Positions 58,065-64,000 of a DNA stretch of 64,000 nt are shown here, one piece after another. The notes beneath the pieces were generated by a model, which was not told the DNA's origin, ran no database searches, and worked only from the letters and a program-made list of their open reading frames with translations. The first letter of the stretch is position 1, and the number at the start of each line of letters is the position of its first letter. The translations under genes and the position numbers were made by a program. Origin of the DNA: Anaerolineae bacterium (lineage in GTDB: Bacteria; Chloroflexota; Anaerolineae; Aggregatilineales; Phototrophicaceae); assembly GCA_022824365.1 (NCBI GenBank), contig JAJEAA010000005.1, positions 1 through 64,000 on the forward strand. Direction: 5' to 3'.

Positions 58065-58592
58065 ATGTATTCAAGAGGCGACCAGATTATCCACCCGCGC
58101 TATGGCGCCGGTACGATCACCGGCAAAAAGAAGCTGACCTTTCAAGGCAAAACCCGCTCCTATCATATTGTTGAGTTGGTGGGCAATCGCGGCGAGGTGA
58201 TGATCCCGGTCGAAACCGCCACGGAAATGAATATCCGCCCGGCAATCGAAGACCTGACTATCATTGAAGAAGTCTTCGCCAAGCCGCCATCACAATTGTC
58301 CGATGACTATCGCTCGCGGCAAGCCAGCATTCAAAAGCAAATCCAAACCCGCGATCCGGAAGATATGGCAGAGGCTCTGCGCGATCTGTACTGGCGTGAA
58401 CAAACCGACAAGCTCACCTCGGTCGAACTCAAAATGAAGAGCAATCTCATCAAGATGCTTAGCCACGAGATCGCCGTGATCTGCGCCGAAACGACCGTCG
58501 AAAAAGCCAACAGTCAACTCATGCAGATGCTGCACCGCATGGTGCAAAGCGATGATGCCGATCCGGCGCCGGACGAAGCCGAATCCGCCTGA
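58065..58592 (+). CDS. CarD family transcriptional regulator
   Basis: A 175-aa CarD/CdnL protein. The N-terminal RNA-polymerase-interacting domain shows DQIIHPRYGAGTITGKKKLT and YHIVELVGNRGEVMIPVETA. The helical C-terminal domain (RDLYWREQTDKLTSVELKMK) matches the DNA-minor-groove-binding part. Family members bind the polymerase beta subunit and stabilise open complexes, mainly at rRNA and housekeeping promoters. GGAG precedes the start by about 7 bases. An acidic tail (SDDADPAPDEAESA) closes it. It is monocistronic and convergent with the toast_rack gene. Confidence 0.9.
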   Translation: MYSRGDQIIHPRYGAGTITGKKKLTFQGKTRSYHIVELVGNRGEVMIPVETATEMNIRPAIEDLTIIEEVFAKPPSQLSDDYRSRQASIQKQIQTRDPEDMAEALRDLYWREQTDKLTSVELKMKSNLIKMLSHEIAVICAETTVEKANSQLMQMLHRMVQSDDADPAPDEAESA

Positions 58593-58610
58593 GCCGGTCC
58601 CGGCCCTGTC

Positions 58611-59435
58611 TTATTGACTTTCGACGAACTCCAGGGCGAAGAGACCGACGCCGCCGACATATTCGATGACGGTCTGCCGTTCTGCAGCCTCGAAGTCGGC
58701 TGTCTGCCAAGCCCCCTTCATGCGGCCGCCCTCCACCTGAATCAAGCTCTTTGGGAGGTCGATTACACCCAAGCCGGTCTTTCCTTCCAGACGTAACGCG
58801 CTGCCAGCTACGGCCTGAATGCGCGCTTGTCCGACGCCCCCTTTGATCTTGAGCCGGCCAAAGGCGCCTGCCGGCAAGCTCAACTCGGTCATGCCGACGC
58901 CGCCACGGATCTCGGCGGTCACTTGCTTGCCCGCGGGCAGCGTCAGCGCTGCCTTGCCCAAGCCCGTATCCAGTTTCAGCTTTTCGACCGTCAACTGGCT
59001 CAGGTCCAGTTCAGCTTCGCCAAGTCCACCGCGCAGTTCCAACTGCAAAGGCACATGCCGCGCCAGCCCGATTTCCCAGCGCAACTCCTCCGCCTTGCCC
59101 AACGTCGCAGCGACATCATTCGGGAAATTGGCTTTTGTCCCCAGCCTGATCCGCCTTTGCGCCCCGCCGCTCACATCGTAGTCGAGCTCGCCGACATAGC
59201 GCAGATTCGCTTCAAAGAGATTGGGGGAGTCCGCGCCGAGCGCTTTGATGCTGGCATGCCCCACTGAAAACGCGATCTCGACGCGGCAGGATTCGACGCC
59301 CGCGAGCGCCTCATGCAACCTCGCCTCTTTTACTTCGGGCGGCTCGCCCATCATCTCGGTGACGAATTGCCCCGCCCGCACGCGCATATTGTCAAAATCC
59401 AGTGACCATTCAACCTTCCGCCGCTCTTTACTCAT
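58611..59435 (-). CDS. toast_rack / LiaF-C-like (DUF2154) protein
   Basis: A 274-aa protein with repeated short beta motifs typical of toast_rack and LiaF C-terminal domains: GGLGEAELDLSQLTVEKLKL, DTGLGKAALTLPAGKQVTAE, GGVGMTELSLPAGAFGRLKI and GKTGLGVIDLPKSLI. LRYVGELDYDVSGGAQRRI precedes them. There is no signal peptide or TM segment, so a soluble protein is predicted, unlike many exported relatives. Family members are linked to envelope stress sensing, but no direct function is shown. It starts MSKERRKVEWSLDF. Confidence 0.8.
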   Translation of the reverse strand: MSKERRKVEWSLDFDNMRVRAGQFVTEMMGEPPEVKEARLHEALAGVESCRVEIAFSVGHASIKALGADSPNLFEANLRYVGELDYDVSGGAQRRIRLGTKANFPNDVAATLGKAEELRWEIGLARHVPLQLELRGGLGEAELDLSQLTVEKLKLDTGLGKAALTLPAGKQVTAEIRGGVGMTELSLPAGAFGRLKIKGGVGQARIQAVAGSALRLEGKTGLGVIDLPKSLIQVEGGRMKGAWQTADFEAAERQTVIEYVGGVGLFALEFVESQ

Positions 59436-59584
59436 CTCCCGCCGCCGTTCCCATTAATCTCAACTCTAAACATGTCTACGCAGTCCATCGCGATTCGTTT
59501 CCAGCGTATCGACTCGCACTTGCCGCCTTTTGCCGATTCAGACTATACTGGTGGCGCAACTTGTATGTGAGGAATCCACCAAAA

Positions 59585-59857
59585 ATGGAAAACATTGCCG
59601 TTGTAAAATGGGTGATACAGCATCCGCGGTTTAGCGCCTGGGTTGTCTTGGCGGGCGGCATGGTTGGCTTGCTGGTCTACGAAGCGCGCAATGTCGGCCT
59701 GCTGCCGTCACAATGGGTCGCGTTGATCGTCGCCACTGTTCTGGTCGCCGGCGCCTGCATCTGGATCATCAGCTGGGAAGATAAAGACGACCCCGATGCT
59801 GAGGTGGAAGGCAGCGCCGTTGATGAAGCAGCGGCCGATTCCAACACCGCCTCCTAA
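59585..59857 (+). CDS. Small two-TM membrane protein
   Basis: A 90-aa frame from the ATG at 59585 (MENIAVVKWVIQHPRFSAWV). TM segments are WVVLAGGMVGLLVYEARNVG and WVALIVATVLVAGACIWIIS, followed by an acidic tail (WEDKDDPDAEVEGSAVDEAA). The ribosome-binding site is weak (GAGG, 13 bases upstream). I do not recognise a family; the open frame extends upstream without support. Confidence 0.6.
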   Translation: MENIAVVKWVIQHPRFSAWVVLAGGMVGLLVYEARNVGLLPSQWVALIVATVLVAGACIWIISWEDKDDPDAEVEGSAVDEAAADSNTAS

Positions 59858-59963
59858 GCTGCCAATCCCATATTCGCTAAACACAAGCCGCCTTTTGCGC
59901 CTTCCTTAGCGCGTTAGGGCTTTCCCCGTTCCGCGCCGCCGATCCGGCATAGGACTATCCTCA

Positions 59964-60488
59964 ATGTCACAATTGAAAGCCATCCTTGCGCGCCCGCATC
60001 AGCGCTACAAAGAGAGCTTCATCGAAGCCGCCGAGGAATACATCCGCGAAGGGCAGTCCTTGAACTGGCATCCCGAAATCTTGGCGACGCGCTTTGACGA
60101 GTACCTGACTGTCCTGCAGCAGGCGGAGACCGAACCATTGGCGGGCTTGGCGCCGGCCTCCTGCTTCTGGCTGATCAGCGCCGATCAGCGTTACCTCGGC
60201 GATGTCGATATCCGCCACCATCTCAATGAATCGCTGCGCCGCTACGGCGGGCACATCGGTTACAAAATCCGCCCCTCGGAGCGCCGCAAAGGCTACGGAA
60301 CGCTGATCTGCCGCCTCGGCATAGAGCAAGCGCGAAAGCGTCAAATCGGCGACATCCTCATCACCTGCGATGACGATAACATCGGTTCCTGCAAGATCAT
60401 CGAGGCCAACGGGGGCGTCTTGCGCGACAAGATCGATAATGGCCGCGGTGTATTAACTCGCCGTTATTGGATCTACGCCCCGCCATAA
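59964..60488 (+). CDS. GNAT family N-acetyltransferase
   Basis: A 174-aa GNAT protein. The acetyl-CoA-binding motif A is IGYKIRPSERRKGYGTLICR near residue 100, and DILITCDDDNIGSCKIIEAN with GGVLRD is motif B and the following strand. It resembles acetyltransferases that act on small amines or amino acids (YkkB/YesJ-like). No adjacent target gene is seen. Start at 59964 follows CTATCCTCA with no strong Shine-Dalgarno. Confidence 0.87.
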   Translation: MSQLKAILARPHQRYKESFIEAAEEYIREGQSLNWHPEILATRFDEYLTVLQQAETEPLAGLAPASCFWLISADQRYLGDVDIRHHLNESLRRYGGHIGYKIRPSERRKGYGTLICRLGIEQARKRQIGDILITCDDDNIGSCKIIEANGGVLRDKIDNGRGVLTRRYWIYAPP

Positions 60489-60506
60489 CCGCGTCGCCAC
60501 GACGCT

Positions 60507-60899
60507 TCACTCCGGCCTGACGCAGCTTTCATCGACGCAGTGCGGCAGCGCCCGCCCAAATAGCTTGTTGATGCGGTAACGCCGCCTCGCCACAAAGCGA
60601 TAGACCCGTTGTCCAATGATATCCATGCCCGGAATACCCAGCAGCAGCCACAGCGGAATGCCCAGCGGCAATTCTCTCAGCATACGGCGCGTACCGCCGA
60701 ATCCAGGATACAGCCGCCCCCGCTCATCAAGCACATGTATCTCACCCATCAATTGCTCAAGAGGCAACTCAGGATAACGAGACGCGACGCCGTCATGCAA
60801 ATCCACAAATTCGATCCGCCCGAACCAATCAAGCGCCTGCAAGGACGCGCAAGTCGACTGACAGATCACACAGTTGCCATCATATAAAGCCGTCAGCAT
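60507..60899 (-). CDS. DCC family thiol-disulfide oxidoreductase (DUF393)
   Basis: A 130-aa DUF393 protein. The N-terminal redox motif is LYDGNCVICQSTCASLQALD (DGxCxxC), followed by IEFVDLHDG and the conserved IHVLDERGRLYPGFGGTRRM. LPLGIPLWLLLGIPGMDIIG is the hydrophobic helix. The C-terminus carries two further cysteines (PHCVDESCVRPE). A perfect extended -10 (TGTTATAAT) lies 30 bases upstream. Probably a small thiol-redox protein; partners unknown. Confidence 0.88.
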   Translation of the reverse strand: MLTALYDGNCVICQSTCASLQALDWFGRIEFVDLHDGVASRYPELPLEQLMGEIHVLDERGRLYPGFGGTRRMLRELPLGIPLWLLLGIPGMDIIGQRVYRFVARRRYRINKLFGRALPHCVDESCVRPE

Positions 60900-60928
60900 C
60901 TCGGCCGCCTCAACTCAATTCTGTCCTC

Positions 60929-60937
60929 ATTATAACA
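60929..60937 (-). promoter_or_regulatory. Extended -10 promoter of the DCC gene
   Basis: TGTTATAAT on the minus strand (60937 to 60929), 30 bases before the start codon at 60899. Confidence 0.55.
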
Positions 60938-60980
60938 GTTGCGACTCAGCGCGGCAGAACGCCCGAGATATGCCGGCGAT

Positions 60981-61016
60981 ACCTCTGTGTCCTCTGTGTC
61001 CTCTGTGGTTAAATAA
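60981..61016. repeat. CCTCTGTGT short tandem repeat
   Basis: Three near-copies of CCTCTGTGT followed by GGTTAAAT, just upstream of the sbcC-like gene. A fragment of the same repeat lies at 36964-36984. Confidence 0.65.
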
Positions 61017-61049
61017 ACCTGAAACGTCCGCCGCCATCGAGACCAAGGC

Positions 61050-63602
61050 ATGCTCCCGACCCGATTGGAAATCCACAATTTCCTGGCCTATCGCGCCCCC
61101 GAGCCCATCGTCTTTGCCGGTATCGAACTCGCTTGTTTGACCGGGCGGAACGGCGTCGGCAAATCGTCCATTCTCGACGCCATCACCTGGGCGCTCTGGG
61201 GCAAGGCTCGCGCGAAACGCGACGAAGACCTCATTCACCTGGGCCAGAATGACATGTCCGTCAGCATCGACTTCGAGCAGGAAGGCCTCCGCTACCGCGT
61301 GATTCGCCGACGCGCTCGCGCTGGACGCGGCAGTCGCGGCGCCCTCGATCTGTTGGTCTGGGGCGCTGGCGATACGCCCCGGCTCATCAACGAAGACGGC
61401 CTCCGCCGCACCCAGGACAAAATCAACGACATCCTGCGCCTCGACTACGACACCTTCGTCCACTCCGCCTTCCTGCAGCAAGGCAAAGCCGACGCCTTCA
61501 CCTTGAAGACTGCCGCTGAACGCAAGCGCCTCCTGTCCGATATCCTCGGCCTGGACCAATGGAAAGTTTATGAAGACGCCGCCAAGGAACATCTGACCCG
61601 GCTCGCCTCGCAGATCGACATACTCAACCACGATATCCGCCGCCTCGACGAAGAAATCGCTGACGAAGCAAAACTGCAAGCCGAACATGACAGATTGAGC
61701 CAGGCGCTGGATGCCGCGCAAGCTGCGCTGGACGAAGCGACCGAGCGCTACACCCAAGTCGCCAATTCGGCCGCCGCCCGCCGCCGCGAGCAAGAAAACG
61801 CGCTGGAAAAAGAGCGCGCCATCGAGAACTTGCGGGGGGATATCGCCAGCGCGCAAGGGGAAATCGAGCGCCAGGACGAGAAAATCGCCGAATACGAGCG
61901 CGCCATCGCCGCCGGCGAAACGATCGAAACCGGCTATCAGCAATTGCTCGCCGCCCGCGAGAGCCAGAGCGTCATCGCCAAACTCTTGTCGCAGCGGGGG
62001 GAAATCAACGGAGAAATTCATCGCCTTGAAAGTGAATTATCGGAACAGCGCACCAAGCTGATCCGCGAAACCGAGGTGCTTCGCGAACGCCTCAAAGGCT
62101 TGCAAGATACGCTCAAAGCCGGCGCTGCGAACGAGATCGAAGCGCTTCAGTCAGATCTGCTCGTCTTGGAAGAACTCGACGCCAAACGGAATAACACTGT
62201 CAAAGGCGCACAGCAATTACAGGTTCGACGCTCGGAATTCGCGACCCGCCTCGACCGCCTCAAAACCGACGGCGTCGCCCTCAACGAGCGGATGGAGCGC
62301 CTGCAATTGGCGGATGGCGCGACCTGCCCTCTCTGCGGCCAAAAATTGACCGAGCGGCATCGCGATGACATGCTGGCTCAATTGATAGCCGAGCGCGATG
62401 CCATGCGCGCGCAGTATCGCGAATATTCTTCCGCGATTCAGGACTGTGAAAGAAAGCGCGCTGAGCTTGAAAGAGACCTTGAAGACTGGGCGCGGAAGCT
62501 GAAAGACCTGCCCGCGCTGCAACAAAAACTGGGCGCCGCCGCCGAACTCCGCCGCAATGCCGAAGCCGCTGAAGCCGCCCTGCGCCTGGAGACGCTGCAA
62601 TTGGCGCAGCTTGAAAAACGCCTGAACGAGAACGATTACGGAAAAGAATTGCGACTGCAACTTGCCGCGCTGAATGAGCGGCGAGACCAGCTCGCGGTCG
62701 ACCCCGATACCCATGCCAAAACACAATCGAAGCTGGCCGATCTGGCCGCCTTCGACCGCCAATACACCCAATTGGAATTCGCCAAGCTCAACCTGCCCGA
62801 GGCTCAGCAAAGACGCGCGCAAACGGCGGAACGCTTGTCCAGGCTGGAAACGGCGCTGGCCGCCGACCAGACCAGGCTCCAGCAGATCCAAAAAGAGATC
62901 GCCGCCCTCGCTGACAAGGTGGAGAAAGAACGCGAATACCGCGCCGAGGTCGAGCGTGTCCGCGCCGAGGTCCAGCAACATCGGGAGCGCAAAGCCATCT
63001 GCGAGCAAGAGTTGCATGCCATCGCCGCCGGCCGCGAAAAGCTGCGGCGTCTTACGGCGCGCCTCGCTGCCGCGCAACATCAGCGGAGCCTCTATGATGA
63101 GTTACGAGTCGCCTTCGGAAAAAATGGCCTGCCAGCCATGATCATCGAAACTGCCGTCCCCGAATTGGAAGCCGAGACCAACAACTTGCTCGCGCGTCTG
63201 ACCGGAGGCCGCATGACCCTGCGCATCGCGACGCAGCGAGAGCGCGTCAGCGGCGGCTTGGCCGAAACCCTCGAGCTGGAAATCGCCGATGAATTGGGCA
63301 CGCGCGCCTACGAGCTCTATAGCGGCGGCGAAGCTTTCCGCATCAACTTCGCCATTCGCATCGCCCTCTCCAAGCTGCTGGCCAGGCGCGCCGGCGCTCA
63401 ACTGCGTACGCTCTTCATCGACGAAGGTTTCGGCTCCCAAGACGAAGATGGACGCGACAAACTGGTCGACGCCATCAACAAGATCAAGTCGGACTTCGAG
63501 CTTATCCTCGTGATCACTCACATTGATGAACTCCGCGATGCCTTCCCCGTCCATCTGCTGGTGGAAAAAACCGCCGCTGGCAGCCATGTGACGATTCGCT
63601 AA
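61050..63602 (+). CDS. SbcC/Rad50-type exonuclease subunit
   Basis: An 850-aa SMC-like ATPase for processing DNA ends and hairpins. Walker A is LTGRNGVGKSSILDAITWAL near residue 35. Long coiled coils (about 170-420 and 450-680) flank a zinc hook with CPLCGQKL near residue 427. The C-terminal lobe has the ABC signature YELYSGGEAFRINFAI and Walker B LRTLFIDEGFGSQDEDG. Length is between Rad50 and E. coli SbcC. The usual partner nuclease SbcD/Mre11 would normally be next to it but is not in the upstream sequence; the metallophosphoesterase at 23.8 kb is not that protein. The following gene is unrelated. Confidence 0.92.
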   Translation: MLPTRLEIHNFLAYRAPEPIVFAGIELACLTGRNGVGKSSILDAITWALWGKARAKRDEDLIHLGQNDMSVSIDFEQEGLRYRVIRRRARAGRGSRGALDLLVWGAGDTPRLINEDGLRRTQDKINDILRLDYDTFVHSAFLQQGKADAFTLKTAAERKRLLSDILGLDQWKVYEDAAKEHLTRLASQIDILNHDIRRLDEEIADEAKLQAEHDRLSQALDAAQAALDEATERYTQVANSAAARRREQENALEKERAIENLRGDIASAQGEIERQDEKIAEYERAIAAGETIETGYQQLLAARESQSVIAKLLSQRGEINGEIHRLESELSEQRTKLIRETEVLRERLKGLQDTLKAGAANEIEALQSDLLVLEELDAKRNNTVKGAQQLQVRRSEFATRLDRLKTDGVALNERMERLQLADGATCPLCGQKLTERHRDDMLAQLIAERDAMRAQYREYSSAIQDCERKRAELERDLEDWARKLKDLPALQQKLGAAAELRRNAEAAEAALRLETLQLAQLEKRLNENDYGKELRLQLAALNERRDQLAVDPDTHAKTQSKLADLAAFDRQYTQLEFAKLNLPEAQQRRAQTAERLSRLETALAADQTRLQQIQKEIAALADKVEKEREYRAEVERVRAEVQQHRERKAICEQELHAIAAGREKLRRLTARLAAAQHQRSLYDELRVAFGKNGLPAMIIETAVPELEAETNNLLARLTGGRMTLRIATQRERVSGGLAETLELEIADELGTRAYELYSGGEAFRINFAIRIALSKLLARRAGAQLRTLFIDEGFGSQDEDGRDKLVDAINKIKSDFELILVITHIDELRDAFPVHLLVEKTAAGSHVTIR

Positions 63603-63707
63603 ACTCTGAGGACATCCTTATCAATGGCGTCGCGCCGGAACATGCCAAATCGCGTAGGGACGAACTATGAGGTCGCCCGAGACTGATAACTCTGGAAAGG
63701 AAACCAC

Positions 63708-64000
63708 ATGCCATTCGTCCAGCCCGAATACCAACTCTCCCGCGCCGATGTCGATTTCTTCGTGGCCAACGGCTACCTCGGTCCTTACGCCGCTGTGACC
63801 CCCGCCGAAATGATGGGGATCCGCGCCAAAATCGAAGCCACTGTCTTCAAAACCGACGGTCCCAACCCCCGCCGCCCCATGCAATCACGGCACATGGACC
63901 AACCGGTCGTCTACGATCTGGTCACGCATCCCGCCATCATCGACCGCATCGCCTGCCTGTTCGGTCCCGATATTGTCATCTGGACGACTAATTTCTGGCT
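63708..64000 (+). CDS. Phytanoyl-CoA dioxygenase-like protein (5' part)
   Basis: The first 97 codons of a gene running off the window. GAAAGGAAACCAC is a good ribosome-binding site. The start reads MPFVQPEYQLSRADVDFFVA, then NGYLGPYAAVTPAEMMGIRA, and later SRHMDQPVVYDLVTHPAIID and LFGPDIVIWTTNFW. These match the N-terminal half of PhyH-family Fe(II)/2-oxoglutarate oxygenases, including the conserved HPAIID...LFGPDI block. The metal ligands lie beyond the window. Substrate unknown. Confidence 0.8.
   Translation, partial: MPFVQPEYQLSRADVDFFVANGYLGPYAAVTPAEMMGIRAKIEATVFKTDGPNPRRPMQSRHMDQPVVYDLVTHPAIIDRIACLFGPDIVIWTTNFW

Overview
The window reads as a chromosomal segment of a GC-rich, free-living bacterium, most likely a member of the Chloroflexota (Anaerolineae-like). 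This placement is an inference from gene content: many secreted 'choice-of-anchor Q' beta-helix proteins, two carbohydrate ABC uptake operons, LutABC, a CarD-type regulator, an orphan MoxR ATPase and a toast_rack protein. No rRNA, tRNA or CRISPR array was recognised. Most coding sequence is ordinary chromosome, with accessory material at 1-1340, 17.3-19.9 kb, 27.5-36.9 kb and 42.9-56.9 kb.

Layout. 1-1340: a broken beta-helix gene joined to a transposase-like tail, and a small secreted SH3 protein. 1.5-4.3 kb: lutABC for lactate oxidation. 4.3-9.6 kb: a carbohydrate ABC system (binding protein and two permeases) with a Gfo/Idh/MocA oxidoreductase, all on the minus strand. 10-14.6 kb: S10 carboxypeptidase, DNA glycosylase, DinB-like protein, PfkB sugar kinase and HU protein. 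14.8-19.9 kb: MoxR, a secreted HExxH metallopeptidase, a tyrosine recombinase, a two-domain thioredoxin and a DUF433/DUF5615 toxin-antitoxin pair. 20-29.2 kb: a heterodimeric ABC exporter, metallophosphoesterase, bisphosphatase-like enzyme, glycosyltransferase, Uma2 nuclease and an ABC-2-like membrane protein.

29.2-32.1 kb: a segment bounded by a perfect 41-bp direct repeat. It carries a DNA methyltransferase fused to a PD-(D/E)XK-like nuclease domain, two tiny paralogous Pro/Lys-rich proteins, and between them an opposite-strand three-TM protein. This is the best candidate here for an undescribed, defence-like module. 32-37 kb is scarred DNA: two beta-helix genes, a PHP-family gene broken by one in-frame TGA, and leftover 3' ends of sugar-permease genes. 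37-42.8 kb: a second sugar ABC operon, a divergent IclR regulator and an aldehyde dehydrogenase, linked by a shared CAACTTC-type operator motif.

42.9-56.9 kb: five consecutive large secreted beta-helix genes on the minus strand, 33-50 bp apart and apparently read from one extended -10 promoter. Each protein has two or three copies of a whole beta-helix module, and three end in a near-identical SH3 domain. 57-64 kb: nitrilase-family amidase, CarD regulator, toast_rack protein, small membrane protein, GNAT acetyltransferase, DCC thiol oxidoreductase, SbcC nuclease subunit and the start of a phytanoyl-CoA dioxygenase-like gene.

Several genes appear to use an extended -10 promoter (TGnTATAMT) with no clear -35. 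Intergenic DNA holds several short palindromic repeats, and two of these seem to have inserted in frame into genes (lutC and one permease).
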